Origin: Hybos culiciformis | Lineage: Eukaryota > Arthropoda > Insecta > Diptera > Hybotidae | Assembly: GCA_964007475.1 (NCBI GenBank) | Contig: OZ023273.1 | Coordinates: forward strand, 146,665,308 to 146,729,307 | DNA: 64,000 nucleotides | Reading direction: 5' to 3' | Shown: positions 1-12,100 of the stretch, piece after piece | Numbering within the stretch: position 1 is the stretch's first letter | How the letters are laid out: each line of letters opens with the position of its first letter | Translations under genes and position numbers: made by a program | The notes under the pieces: generated by a model | Databases searched by the model: none | Told to the model about the DNA's origin: nothing | Seen by the model: the letters and a program-made list of their open reading frames with translations, nothing else

Positions 1-2140
1 ATTCTATGTTTTTTGGATCGTTCAAATCATTTGTTTTTATATAACTGATATTTGATGTTAACAGAGAATTCGTTTTACCTAAATGAATTTTAATAGCTTG
101 ACTTGTTATTGTTTGATTTCTTTGATTTAATTGCTCTTGATGTTTTTTTAAAGCAGCTGCAGTTAAATTATTATACAAATTTGCAGCTGATGATTCTAGC
201 TGAAGTCGTTTTCGAACATCCAATGGTAAGGCCGAAATATTATTTTTATTGTTATCTCTATCATCGTCATTGACGTCATCATCATCTGTAATTCGATTTA
301 GAGTTTTTTTCGTGTCTTGTTGTTTTCCAATTATTGTTAAATTAGACTGAGATGGATATCGATAAGTTGATGCCAAATTATTGAATGGATTACGATTTTT
401 AAAGAAATCATCATCAATAATATTATTATCAGATAATATCATTTGATCGTCATCCTCTGAACCTGGTGGTATATTATTATTTGATGACATCATTGATGGT
501 GATGTGCTACTAGTAGTTGACTCTTCTTCAATATCTGGTAAATCTGTTGAGTTATTCAACAAATATGCATTAAAAGAGCTAGTATTAGCCGGTTGTATAG
601 AATAATTATTGTTATCATTAGAACAAACTAACTGATTGGAGCAAGGAGAAGTTATTATTGGATTTGTTGACAGAATAAGTGGAGCTATTGTAGCTGTATT
701 AGTTGTATTCGCTGGTGCTGTCGAATTTAATGAGCTTGGTATAACTGTTTTAACTTTGGCAAACGGACTAATAGAATTTGTCGAACCGGATTCAGATGTT
801 ATAAAATCAGATATATTAGCTTGATTATCAAGTGGACATTGTTGATTTATTTGCTGTTGCAATTGATTTAAACCATAATAATTTTGCTTAATACTATATT
901 GATTAGAATATCGATTTGGGGAATCATGCAAGCGACCCGAACTTTCTAATCGACTTAGAACTTCCTCGACATGATCTATGGTCTGTTCGACTTCATGATC
1001 ATTATCAAAATTAATATTATTATTGATTGACATATTGCCATTGCATATTAATAATGGATTTTCAAAAATTTGTGTACTTGTATTATGTGTTTCATTATTG
1101 CTGGAAACAATTGTTGTACTGTTGGCAATGCAGTCATCTTTTCTATTGATATGTTTAATATTCGTTGTTAAATTTTTTTTTATTATTGGCAAATTACCAT
1201 TCTGATAAGATTTTTTATTGTTACCCAAATTAATAGCAGCAGTACCAATTGTTGAAGTTGTTATAGAATTTAAATTGCCAATAGGACCTGAAGATATAGT
1301 TTTCCCACTATGTGTTTTAGATATTAGTTTTGAATTTTTCTGTGATGATGATGATGATAAAGTTAATGTTGTTGGTGTTGATCCTTTTTCATCACCACCA
1401 ATTGATTGTTCATTTTTTATCTTGGATTTAGAATCGTTTATATGTTGTAAATTTTTATTATTATTAGCTAAAGAATTTTGTGTTTTCGTTTCGATTATTT
1501 GTTTTTCTATCAATGAATCTTTTATTTGATTTTTATTAGTTAATTTCAAATCAACTTTTGTGAATATTGTTGAAGGATCTGGTAATTTTTGTGTAATAAA
1601 TTGTTCTGAATGATTAGATGCTATTGATTTTGGTGCTTCTGAATTGGGTGATATAAATTTTGGGTTTGTTGTAGAAGAAGCCGAAGAAGAAGAAGAAGAA
1701 ATAGATTTTGTTTCGATAACAATATTACTATTCGTTAAATTATTATTAGAATTTGTTTTAGTTGGAAAATTTTTTTTATTTGGAGAATTATTACTATTAT
1801 TTGTTGTTGTTGTATTGGTATCAATAGTATTATTGATATTAGATGTAGAATTAACAGTAGAATTATTTGTAATATTACTATTGGTACTGCTGATGTTACT
1901 ATTATTGCTATTGCTATTACTGTAACTTGATATACCAAATGGATTTTGGACAAATGTTGCCGAACTTTTGAATATTCTAGTGAAATTTCCTGTAGTAAAA
2001 TATGATAAACCTCCACCACCGCCAGTACTTCCTCCACTAGAAGATGTGATGGCATTTTTGGACGGTGATTGTTTCTCTGTTTTATTATCATCAGATGATG
2101 ATGATAATAAACGCATTTGTTTAGTTCTTGATGAAAACAT
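1..2140 (-). CDS. Asn/Ser-rich low-complexity protein, N-terminal part (runs off left edge)
   Basis: A single reading frame begins at an ATG at 2140 and stays open for 713 codons to the window edge. An in-frame TAA lies three codons upstream (2150-2152), so this is the first available Met. The product starts MFSSRTKQMRLLSSSSDD, has a Gly-rich patch near residues 36-44, then a less repetitive segment LSYFTTGNFTRIFKSSATF (45-63). Long Asn, Ser and Thr stretches follow, then a helical acidic segment VEQTIDHVEEVLSRLESS near 381-400, and an acidic DDDDVNDDD patch late in the visible part. Such a long open frame in A+T-rich DNA is strong evidence of coding. No enzyme domain, signal peptide or membrane segment is visible. 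Asn/Ser-rich disordered proteins in flies are often regulatory, but I do not recognise the family. The several open frames on the opposite strand are shadows of its repeats. Confidence 0.8.
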   Translation of the reverse strand, partial: MFSSRTKQMRLLSSSSDDNKTEKQSPSKNAITSSSGGSTGGGGGLSYFTTGNFTRIFKSSATFVQNPFGISSYSNSNSNNSNISSTNSNITNNSTVNSTSNINNTIDTNTTTTNNSNNSPNKKNFPTKTNSNNNLTNSNIVIETKSISSSSSSASSTTNPKFISPNSEAPKSIASNHSEQFITQKLPDPSTIFTKVDLKLTNKNQIKDSLIEKQIIETKTQNSLANNNKNLQHINDSKSKIKNEQSIGGDEKGSTPTTLTLSSSSSQKNSKLISKTHSGKTISSGPIGNLNSITTSTIGTAAINLGNNKKSYQNGNLPIIKKNLTTNIKHINRKDDCIANSTTIVSSNNETHNTSTQIFENPLLICNGNMSINNNINFDNDHEVEQTIDHVEEVLSRLESSGRLHDSPNRYSNQYSIKQNYYGLNQLQQQINQQCPLDNQANISDFITSESGSTNSISPFAKVKTVIPSSLNSTAPANTTNTATIAPLILSTNPIITSPCSNQLVCSNDNNNYSIQPANTSSFNAYLLNNSTDLPDIEEESTTSSTSPSMMSSNNNIPPGSEDDDQMILSDNNIIDDDFFKNRNPFNNLASTYRYPSQSNLTIIGKQQDTKKTLNRITDDDDVNDDDRDNNKNNISALPLDVRKRLQLESSAANLYNNLTAAALKKHQEQLNQRNQTITSQAIKIHLGKTNSLLTSNISYIKTNDLNDPKNIE

Positions 2141-3160
2141 AATAATAATTTATTTGAATGAAATTTTTTAACTTCAACTTTATTATTAAATTTATAATGA
2201 TAATTATTAATTAAGGCACTTGTATAATCACTTTTGAACATTGTTTGTGATTTTTTTTTTAAAGATATTTTTGTTTATTTAACATTCGATTGAGAATTTT
2301 TTATTTTAGAATTCATTTAAAATGAACTACATACATATTTATTTATAATTCATTATTTTTGTTAAATATTTTAAATAATAAATTTAATTACTTATTTATA
2401 TGGAAACACTGTATATAAATGAAATATATTTTTAAGGATAATAAAAGGAAATATTATTCTCTAAAATGTAAGTATGTTGTAAAAAAAAAATATTCAAAAC
2501 AGTGCTAGTGACACTTCAAAATGTTTTACGAACTAATTGATATTTTAAAAAATAAATGAAGCTTAAAAAAAGTTATGCCTTGATTAATTTACCACAATAA
2601 TTACGAAAATTAGCTACACAAAGTAAACCAAAGAAGATGGAATATTAAATTGTTCAATCGAGAGCCACATCGTAGTTTAACATTCAGGGGCCAGAAGGAA
2701 AATGTACTAAAAAATAAAACTATAACACCACAGGTGGTAATTTTTGTTGATCTCAATAATTTATTCAACATCATACTTAAATTAGATTATATTAACAATT
2801 CCAGGCCATGATATATTTTATCTCAAAGTGAACAGGTAATTAAAATAAATAAAAATAAGTAAAAAACTTTCACTTAGTCGTCTATTCGAAACTCGTTTCG
2901 CTCAAGTCGATTTAAATAATACCTATTCCCAGTTTTTGTTGAAAGAAGAGCCTAGTTCCATAATAAGGGCTACAAATTTTATAAATTTGGATTCGTAAAA
3001 TTTTTTATCGTTACAAAAAAAAAGTGATCATTTTTTAATTAGAATGGTGGATAATTGTATAAACATTGATTGATGGATTTTAAATTAGTAAAATTTGAAT
3101 TAGACTAAAGAATTTTAAATGATAAACAAATAAATTTATATATTTATATTTAAACAGTTC
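2141..3160. other. Intergenic, nothing recognised
   Basis: This stretch would hold the 5' UTR and promoter of the Asn/Ser-rich minus-strand gene and the 3' flank of the Cys-rich gene. Slightly less A+T-rich patches occur near 2650-2720 and 2880-2960, but I see no open frame, inverted repeat or promoter motif I would defend. Confidence 0.5.
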
Positions 3161-3166
3161 TTTATT
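3161..3166 (-). terminator. Polyadenylation signal AATAAA of the Cys-rich gene
   Basis: The plus strand reads TTTATT here, giving AATAAA on the minus strand, about 73 nt after the stop codon of the Cys/Pro-rich gene. The spacing fits a short 3' UTR. Confidence 0.5.
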
Positions 3167-3238
3167 TAATACAATTTTTGCATACAATTTAGAAAATTTT
3201 ATTTTGTTAAACTGAAAATAATGACAAAAATTTTGTAA

Positions 3239-4135
3239 CTATGAACATCTGGGTGGACATCTTGGTGGACAGCTTGGTGGACATGGGCATGGGCACGGGC
3301 AAGGGCATTTCTGTTTTTCAACGTAATTACAATTTTTTGTATTTGTCACTCGTAACCATTTCTTGGGTCCACACTTCATCGTTTCGTAAGTGTTACAATT
3401 TAGATAATTATTTCGTAATAAGCCACATGGAGGGCAAAATGGAATAATGACTTTTGGTGCACATGGCGCGCAGGGTCCACGTGGCCCACATGGTCCACAT
3501 GGTCCACATGGTCCACACGGTCCACAGGGTGATGGTCCACATGGACTTGAACATGGCGGACAAGGTGGACAGGGTGGTTGTGGGCAACATGGTGGTGGAC
3601 AGGGTGGACATGGTGGTGCTGGACAGCATGGCGGTGGACAAGGTGGAAAAGGTGGACATGGTGGTGATGGACAGCATTGTGGTGGACACGGTGGGCATGG
3701 TGGCGATGGACAACACGGAGGTGGACAGGGAGGACACGGTGCTGATGGCGCACATGGTGAACATGATGGACCGCATGGTGGGCATCTGGGCGGACAGCAT
3801 CTGCGTGGACGGCAGCATTTAGGTGGACAACATGGTGCAGGACAACATGCCGGAGCACATTTCGGAGGGCAGCATTTTGGAGGGCAGCATTTTGGTGGAC
3901 AACATGGTGCAGGGCAACATGCTGGAGCACATTTTGGAGGGCAGCATTTTGGAGCACATTTTGGTGGACAACATGCTGGAGCACATTTCGGAGGGCAGCA
4001 TTTAGGTGGACAACATGCCGGAGCACATTTTGGAGGACAGCATTTTGGTGCACAGCATTTTGGTGGACAACAAACTGGTCGACACCTTCTCCTCCTTCTT
4101 CTTGGACAGCAGCCTGGTTTTGGACAGCAACCCAT
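3239..4135 (-). CDS. Mst-like Cys/Pro-rich sperm-tail type protein
   Basis: This is an intact intronless ORF of 298 aa from ATG 4135 to TAG 3239. The N-terminus is [11 protein letters not shown] followed by an Arg run (about residues 12-17). Residues of roughly 20-120 are tandem [12 protein letters not shown] and CAPKCC units. A Pro/Cys section [10 protein letters not shown] and a CGPCGP section follow. The C-terminal 75 residues are less repetitive ([24 protein letters not shown]) and end in CPCP and CPPRCPPRC repeats. The Cys-Gly-Pro and Cys-X-Pro periodicity is typical of Drosophila Mst84D/87F/98C proteins, which are made post-meiotically and become disulfide-crosslinked along the sperm tail, and resembles the repeats of mammalian ODF1. 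The DNA repeats make long open frames in other phases and on the plus strand (for example 3447-4148); these are shadows. I looked for the Mst translational control element upstream and could not identify it. A keratin-associated-like structural protein is the alternative. Confidence 0.75.
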   Translation of the reverse strand: MGCCPKPGCCPRRRRRRCRPVCCPPKCCAPKCCPPKCAPACCPPKCCPPKCAPACCPPKCAPKCCPPKCAPACCPAPCCPPKCCPPKCCPPKCAPACCPAPCCPPKCCRPRRCCPPRCPPCGPSCSPCAPSAPCPPCPPPCCPSPPCPPCPPQCCPSPPCPPFPPCPPPCCPAPPCPPCPPPCCPQPPCPPCPPCSSPCGPSPCGPCGPCGPCGPCGPRGPCAPCAPKVIIPFCPPCGLLRNNYLNCNTYETMKCGPKKWLRVTNTKNCNYVEKQKCPCPCPCPCPPSCPPRCPPRCS

Positions 4136-4571
4136 TGGAAATAATTAAAAACGAATTTATTTGGAAAATGAAAATTCTAAAAATATATTTATTATTTTTT
4201 TAATAAAAAAATTTCATTACTTTAACTAGAATTTTTTTTTGAATTTTTAAATGAAATAATTTTCACCGAAGAACTATTTATTTTTTTTGTAATAATATTT
4301 TATAATGTAAATAAAGTTGTTCATATTCAGATGTCATTCATTAATTGTATTCGTTATTCGTTAAAGATAAATATATGTATTTAGTAAGGAGATGCTAACT
4401 TTTAAGATTGAGATTTAAGTATTTTGTAAATATAACAACAAAATTAACATTGAAAATACAATATGTATGTATATAAAAAAAAAAAGAAGGACATACATTC
4501 ATGTTACGTTAAAATAAAAGAACACAAAAATTCAATTTGTATATCAAGTCTTATTTCAACCCTAAAATATA
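4136..4571. other. Intergenic flank of the Cys-rich gene
   Basis: This A+T-rich stretch should contain the promoter and short leader of the Mst-like gene. No TATA box, control element or open frame could be assigned. Confidence 0.4.
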
Positions 4572-5022
4572 AGGTGACACAAGTACCATATATTTGAAAG
4601 CATTTGAAAGTGATAACGTCAAAATTGCTAATGTTCTCTCCGTTGTTCCTTGTTTCGTTCCGATAGATTTCCGATTTTCCGGAGAACCGTGGGTGTTGGA
4701 AATGAACAAAGAGTGGGAAAATGCAGCGTGAAATTTCAGGAGAATGTTTTTTCATTTCATCATGTGGAAAGGTGGAAAGCTTCAGCGCGAAATTCATATG
4801 CCTTTTTTAAAATTTTTTTCATGTGTCGTTTCCGATTTTCTGGAAAACCGCAATGTTTTAAGTAAACAAAAAGTGGGAAAATTAATAGCTAGTTAAATCA
4901 ATTTCTCAATTTCCAAGCTTGTTTTTTATTTTTGAAGTAGCACAACATTACCTTTCGAAAGCGCAAAAAAATGGTAGCATTTTCCCGACATCCAGAAACG
5001 GCTATGCCTACTTGTGTCACCT
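4572..5022. mobile_element. Short inverted-repeat (MITE-like) DNA element
   Basis: The ends are exact inverted repeats: AGGTGACACAAGTA at 4572-4585 and TACTTGTGTCACCT at 5009-5022. The left flank has AAAATATA (4564-4571) and the right flank has the same eight bases after one extra A (5024-5031), which suggests an 8-bp target duplication as made by hAT-type transposases, though the offset leaves this open. Inside, a block beginning TTTCCGATTTTC occurs twice in the same direction (about 4668-4740 and 4829-4880). No transposase is encoded, so it would be non-autonomous. Confidence 0.6.
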
Positions 5023-5887
5023 AAAAATATATCTTAATTTCTGTACATGAATTATGTTTACAATAACACCTTGTACATAGCGTGTGGTCATTCTATGATT
5101 ATACAAAAAAAAAAAATTTCGCACATATCCTTCAAAAAAAAAAAAAAATTGTTTATTCATTTTGACATACGTTAAAATACATTATGTATAAATTTTCCGA
5201 AATTAAGTATTCCATATTTTTTTTTTTCCTTTTGATGAGTATATATTGTATATAATAGAAATAAGTATCTAAGCTTTATATCGAAAATATAAAAAATGTA
5301 AACATATAATTTGTTATTTTTATTATTTTTTTAACCTTGAAAATAATTTTCTTCATTTTTTGAAGCTTTGTTGTTTTTTTTTTGGTCCCCCGATTTCTAA
5401 TTTAAAATTTAGCATATGTATGTAATTGTATAATATATATATACCTAGTATATAATTTAGAATAATTTTTCACATGAAATTATATTCACAATATACTTAA
5501 GTAACAGTATGTATGTACATCATAAATAAATTTAATTTTGAAAATAAATGCATCATTTCTTTATTTTAAAGTCACAATTGATTGGCTTTTAAATTTAAAG
5601 CATTTTAAAGTAATAAAATATAATATTGACATCTGCTTCTTTATAGTACTCATATTTTTTATGATTTTGAATTTAATAATAAAAATTTTGATTTTTTTTT
5701 CTTCTATTTTTTATTTAAAGAAATTTTTATAAATAAATTTAAAAATCTAGATTTTCTAATTTGTTCATCGAAGTATAATGTTAAAGAATCGAAGTACTTA
5801 TAATGTTTCAAAGTTTTTAAAGGATTTTTTATTATATTTTTTGATGTTTTTTGAAAAATAAGTTAATTTAATTACAGACTAATTACT
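5023..5887. other. Intergenic, nothing recognised
   Basis: A+T-rich sequence with homopolymer runs. The small open frame at 5538-5732 encodes Phe/Ile/Lys only, as expected of random A+T-rich DNA. Confidence 0.5.
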
Positions 5888-5890
5888 TTA

Positions 5891-6041
5891 AGGTGAAAAC
5901 ACAATTGGGGCGACGACGACGGCGACAGCGACTTTTCATATAAAAAAATCGCCTCAATTGTTTCATTCTCATACAAATATATGGTTTTTGACAGTCGCTA
6001 TCGCTGTCGCCGTCGTTGTCGCCCCAATTGTGTTTTCACCT
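5891..6041. mobile_element. MITE with about 40-bp near-perfect terminal inverted repeats
   Basis: The left arm starts AGGTGAAAACACAATTGGGG at 5891 and continues with GAC/GGC triplets. The right arm (5994-6041) is its reverse complement with a single mismatch over about 40 bp. The trinucleotide TTA flanks both ends (5888-5890 and 6042-6044), a possible 3-bp target duplication of the TWA type made by PIF/Harbinger transposases. The whole unit is 151 bp and would fold into one hairpin. It is far richer in G+C than its surroundings and has no coding capacity. The superfamily call rests only on the 3-bp flank and is weak. Confidence 0.7.
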
Positions 6042-6044
6042 TTA

Positions 6045-8841
6045 ATATGATTTAAATTTCTGAAAAATAAATTAATAAAATATACTAGATTGCACTTCAA
6101 AATTTTAATATTTTATAAATGATTCCAATAAGAATAATAACCTTTTTTTTATAGTGCGCAAGGGAAATATTTATGCAGCTTTCAGCATCGAATAAACTTA
6201 CAAGTTCCTAGATTCACTTTATAATTCTGACAGATTTTGTTCTGAAAGCGAATGAATATTATTTTTATTTCGTTCATTAAATTAAAAATTAACTTTTTTA
6301 CGATTCTTTATTATTGATAGATACTAGAATTCTAGAAGAAATTTAGGAAATCGCTTAGTTATATATTATATACTATTTAGTTATAAATGATTCCCTGCAA
6401 TATGTCAAAAAATAAAGAATTAATGTACAAATATTAAGTTTTCAAAGTAAGTACGTATTAAATCAATAAGTATTAATATTTAATAAAAAAAAATTTAATA
6501 CTTAAGCAAAAAAAAATAAATTAAATCAAGTGTTAAAAGAATATTTTAATGGCCAATTTCCAATAAATGACCATAATTATTATTTTTATTCAAAGTGTTA
6601 TTAAAACTTTATTAAATACATTTTTTCGCTGAGTTTTTCTTTGTATTTTCTTCTTTTTTTTTTATTTAAGAATCATAAATTGAAATAAGTATGTATGCAG
6701 TTCAAAACGATTTATTTTTCTTGATTGAATTGAAACTACAAAAATGTTATATATAGGATAGAGTTGTGTTTGAAAGAATTTAATTGAGAAATAATTTTTA
6801 ATATGAAAACCTAAAAACTAATATTAGCAGCAATAAAATTGTCTGTATTTTAATATTTGTTTATTTTTTTTTTTTTATTACTGCAGTTTGATGCATTTGT
6901 ATATCATTGTAATTTGAACATCATTTTTAAATATGTACCTATGTACAATTAAATTATCATCTTCTGATCTATAAAACGTAACAAAAATAAGAAGCAAATT
7001 ATTTTAAACTAATGTATAAGAGGTTCTGTAAGAGGTTCAAAATAGATTAATAATCTATTTTCTCGGTATTTATTCATTTGCATTTTCGTTCATTTGTTTA
7101 GTTAGAAGTCTCGGAAAATAATGGGTTTGATGATTGCTTTTAATCTTCTTGCTAATAAATTTTGGCTTTTCATAAACTATCGTACTTATGATATCATTTT
7201 TATTTTACCACAATCAATGAACTTTTTATGATGGAACCTATTATGCTTCTATTGTAAATTGATGAAAAATAAAAAAATAAACAAAAATATACCAAATATT
7301 TATATTTAAGTATATGTAAGTATTTGATAATTGGTACTATTATGTATAATTTTTAAATTGGTAAAACAATAGGCAAAAATGCGTATACATTAAATGTCAG
7401 TTTTTGTTTCTGTTAGTCCTTACATTGCAGGGCGATTTGAACAATATTAAAAAATAAATAAAATAAAAATTAATTTAAATTGTGTAAAACCAAATTGTAT
7501 GAAAAAAAACAGAATAGAACTAGGTAAACAATTTTCTATATACATAATATAGCAATTATAATTTCAAATAAAGAACTCTCGAAAGAACTCAAAATCATTC
7601 TAAAATCCTTTTCGGATTTTTTTTTTCTTTTTGTTGTTAGCACGACATGATGGCAATTTAATTTAAAAAAAAATTAAATTACGAAAAATAAAAATCCTTT
7701 TGAGGAAACTGACTTATTGAATTAAGATTTTAAATGAAAATATTAGAAGGATTTTGAGGTCTTCCTAATGCAATAAACTGTAAATGTTATAAAATTTACT
7801 TAACAATATCTGGCAATATGTGCCAACAGTATATGAATATCAACAAGTACATAAAGCTATGAGTTGAAGAAATCTACTTGAGTAACATGAAACCTTGCAT
7901 ATAGGACGGAGTAACGCCATTATTTCTATGTCAATAATATTTTATACACTAATTAAAAAAATAATTTGAAATAAAAGGAAAAAAAAAAAATTGACAGTGA
8001 ATTGGTAATAAAATATTTTTTTAATAAAAACATAAAAAAAACAAAAAAAAAAAATTGATATTACAGTCATTATATGTCCATTTCATTTTTGTTTTTTATA
8101 GGTAGACATCATTATTAACACAACATACATTATATGGAAGGAAAATACATTTTGAAGGGCAAAAAGTTTTTCATGAACATAATCATCGAATGCTTTCAAC
8201 CATAAAGAATTATGTTTTTGTCCTTTTATTATTTTTATCTACAATGTTTTTTTATGCTTATCTTATTATAAATATTTTGGATAATTCTCTAGAAAATAAG
8301 AAAAATTATAAACATATCATATTATCCTAATTTATATTTTTTGATGAAAATTTTATTCACTATACTTAAGTAATATTATTTTAATGGATTTTTGTATAAC
8401 AAGGAGAGTATATATATTATTTTAAAAATAATAAAAAAATAAAATAATTTAAATGTTTTTATCTATGGAATTATATTAATGATATTGTTTTAAAACAAAA
8501 TATTATGTGTATTAAAACAAAATATTTTTCCTATTTTTTTTTATTTCCAATAAGTAATACTATTTATAAATTATTATAATAGTAAAGATGTTCAAAATAT
8601 TTTTCCAACTAATAATCTAATGAGCTTAGTCTAACAGATAAAATAATAATATAAAATTGATTTCTCTTTTTCAATTGAGTTATTGCAATTTTTTCTGGCT
8701 AAGCTGGAAGAAAATTAATATAATGAATATATTGACATGAAATATGGAAATATAGAATCAAGAAAGGATTTTAATTGTTTTAAATTTAAAGGATAAACAC
8801 TTGTTAATTGTCTATTATAAAAGATATTATTATTATATGAC
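6045..8841. other. Intergenic, nothing recognised
   Basis: A+T-rich sequence with poly-A/poly-T runs. I see no open frame with protein-like composition, no RNA gene and no convincing inverted repeat. Confidence 0.5.
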
Positions 8842-8847
8842 CGAATC

Positions 8848-9111
8848 TATCGTCTGCTGAGAAATGAAACAATGTATAATGAAAAGTAAGTATAGTTTCG
8901 AATAATTTGAGTTTAAAGATTTGAAAATTAAAAAAACGTATATGCAAAAATATCAAGTAACGTAAAATTTTCATCTAAAAAACACATTTTAAGCAACATT
9001 AAGAATATTGCAAAATAGTTGTACTTATAAAATCGAGTACGAGGAATCGAATGGTGCTATTATCTAATAATGACGTATAAATATTATACGTTGTTTCCTC
9101 AGCAGACGATA
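8848..9111. mobile_element. Short inverted-repeat element
   Basis: TATCGTCTGCTGAG at 8848-8861 is answered by its inverse at 9098-9111, and the similarity continues inward to GTATAAT/ATTATAC (8874-8880 and 9083-9089), giving imperfect arms of about 30 bp. ATATGAC occurs at 8835-8841 and again at 9109-9115, a possible 7-bp target duplication, although the left copy stands six bases off the arm. No coding capacity. Confidence 0.5.
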
Positions 9112-9115
9112 TGAC

Positions 9116-12100
9116 ATGTATAGACTAGTATTTTAATTTTGGATAAACATAATTATGTACATACATACATATGTATTATTTGCCCGTAAGTATTTGCAAT
9201 TTTTGTGTTGCCATCAGATGATACAAATTCGAGTTTATAAAATATTCGAGTTCATAAAATATTTCCCGCAATTTTTCTTTTTCCAAATAATATAAAATTG
9301 AAATCAACCCAAATATCGAATTTTTACAAATATGTATTCTTAAAATTATAATTTATGAACATTTAAAGAATTTTCATTTTCTACTTAAATAAAAAAATAA
9401 TGTTGAACAATTTTCTTTTTGAAATAATTTAAATACGCTCAACTGCAGACTGCAGCAAAATTTTGTTTGCTTAAAAACTTAAAAAAAAAAAAAACAAAAA
9501 TACATAAAACTTTATAATCAAATTACAACAAAAAAAAAGTACTTAAAATTCATTTCTATGCGGAATGTTGTCCTTTCATATAGTTTTTCCTCTTTCACAA
9601 CAAAATTCTTTTTTTATTAATTCTTTTTTAATTTCCGTGGAAAAAGTTTTTACACACTTTCGTAAAAAAAAAGCACAAAAATTAAATTAGGTATCAAAGA
9701 CCAAGTTTAACCGAAAAAAAAAAAAATTAAAACTTATTTAACAATCCCAAAAATAAAAAGGAAAATTAATTCTATAAAAAAAATTTTTTTAATTTTTTTT
9801 TTTTTTTAAATAAAAAATAATTTAATACTTATTTTTCTTATATGTAGGAAATTCTCGAGAAAATTGTGCTAAATTTACGTTACACGTACCATAAAGTTTT
9901 TTTTTGTTTTTTTTTTTTTTTAATGTTTCAATTTTTACTGATCCTTGGTTACGTGACAAATATTTTCCAAACCAATAACACTCTTCTGCTGTTCTAATCA
10001 ATTATAAACAAAAATTCTATTGAATTTTTATTTTGATTTATTTTCACAATTCGCGATGCAAGACGTTTGGGATTAGTTACATAGAAAACAAACTATTTCG
10101 AATTGAAAACAATTAATTTAAAAATGAAAAAGGAAATAAAACCCATGTAATAAAATTGAATTTATTAAAATATAAAATTTAAAAAATTTCCTTTTAAATA
10201 CTATATCACCTATACTTTAGAGAAAATTTTAATACGAAATTTCTTATCTTTAGAAAATACAGCACAAACGCCGTTGTTGTTATAACTAGTGTCCTTGATG
10301 TTTAAAAACAAAATTAGGAAACAATTTCAATAAATAGAAGAGTCCTAAAGGCATAGAGGGTATAAAAAGTAGATATATTTATTGAAATATTATGTTAAAA
10401 AAATTAATTTCTAATATTCGAAATAAGTATATAAGAAAGGGAAAAATCCTTGAATCTTTCATATCTTTATACAAGTTAATAAAAATTAATGATCAAAAAT
10501 ATTCTCTAAACTCTTTACTTACTTGCAAAATAATTTTTATAAAATTTTACAATTAATCAATTTAATGAAATTTCAGTATTATTAATCGAATTTAATTCAA
10601 TTAATTTAAAAAATTTGAAATGAGAAAATTAATTTATTAAAATGCGCAATTTCATTGTAAAGTTGCCGAAAGTCCACTAAGAGCAATGAGGAGATGATGG
10701 AATTTTCCGGAATAAAGATTTTAACAGCCATCAAAATTTCATATAAAAGAATATTTTTCTTTGACACCATAACAAAAAAAAAAATGTTAACTCCAGAGTT
10801 CATATACCTACATTTATGTATGTTCATCAAACAACATTTTTTTTTTTTTTGAAACAAGATCTCAGAAATTATATAATGGCTTACCTACGTTCAGGTATTT
10901 CTAAAATTTTGAAAATTTTTTTTAAACAAAAATTCGATTCCGTCAACACTTTAAAAGTTTAAATGTTATTTTAATCCTGAAAGCTTTTTTATATAATTCT
11001 ATTTATGTTTAATTTAGTAAACATGCAATTTTTTTCTTTCAAAAAAGACGTAAAAAGTTTTAAAAAATATTTTATTCTTATTCTGGGAAGAACATAGAAG
11101 AAATCTCTTATGAATATTCCTAGAAAATAAAATATAAGTATTATTACATACAATTTATTTTTAACAAACTGATTAAACAACTAATCCTTTCAAGGTTGAT
11201 GTAATTTATTCCGCCTTTTTGTACAAATAAAATAAATTTGTATAGGGTTTTGAGAAACTCCAAAACTTGTTATCTATTTTTTTTTTCTGTGATAATATAA
11301 TCACACGAGAATTTGTTGAAAAAAGTTAAGATAAAAGCTTGTTATTATGTACATATTCTTGTACAAACGCGTATATAGCACAACAATAAAAAAAATCCTG
11401 GGAGGAGAAAAAAAACAAGACGTCCTTCTACTAGAAATGAATAGCAATAATATTTAGTTATTTTGCAAACGTAGTAACTATACTTAATATGCAAATCTAT
11501 CAACTTAATAAACTAATATATCATCAGTTTTTTCCATCATTTCAGGAAAACAAAAAAAACGTATAACTAGAACAAGCCATAAGCGATTCCACAAAATAAT
11601 TATAAAAACTCAATTCAAGGATAGAAAATAAAAAATATTGATTACTTATATATACAAATAATTGTTCTTAAATAATTACATCAATAAAAAATGATATATA
11701 GGTAGCATATATATACATATTTATATTTTTATATATAAAAATGGAATAAAATTAAATTATTTTCTTATTAATTGAATGATAATTAAATGAAGAAATTAAT
11801 TAAAGAGTTTTGTGTGAAGGAATTCAAAACATTATATTTAGAATTTATTTAAGAGGATTTTCTTGGAGTGGGCGCTATATATTTAAAGTTAATGTTAAAT
11901 GGAGTTCAAAATAAAAATACGCAGATGAAGGTAAAGATATTATTATATATATCTTCGAAAACATTCGCATAGTTAATAGACATTTTTTTTCATCACAAAG
12001 TCTGATGTTAGCTTGTACATTTTGTCTATTACTAAGTTTGAAGAGGTTCAAAACTTCATTAGCAATTTTCGATGTGAGATAATTTTTAAGGAAAACTCCG

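Noticed and set aside
636..2241. Plus- and minus-strand frames rich in Val/Leu/Ile or His overlapping the Asn/Ser-rich gene
   Set aside because: They are alternate-frame readings of the Asn/Ser codon repeats. The 713-codon minus frame is much longer and begins after an in-frame stop.
3241..4203. Several long plus- and minus-strand open frames overlapping the Cys-rich gene (Gly/His-rich, Met/Val-rich)
   Set aside because: They arise because the Cys/Pro repeat DNA lacks stops in several frames. Only the minus frame from 4135 has a known protein type, a fitting start and a poly(A) signal.
4504..4865. Opposing open frames inside the 451-bp inverted-repeat element
   Set aside because: No transposase similarity; they overlap each other and an inverted-repeat structure.
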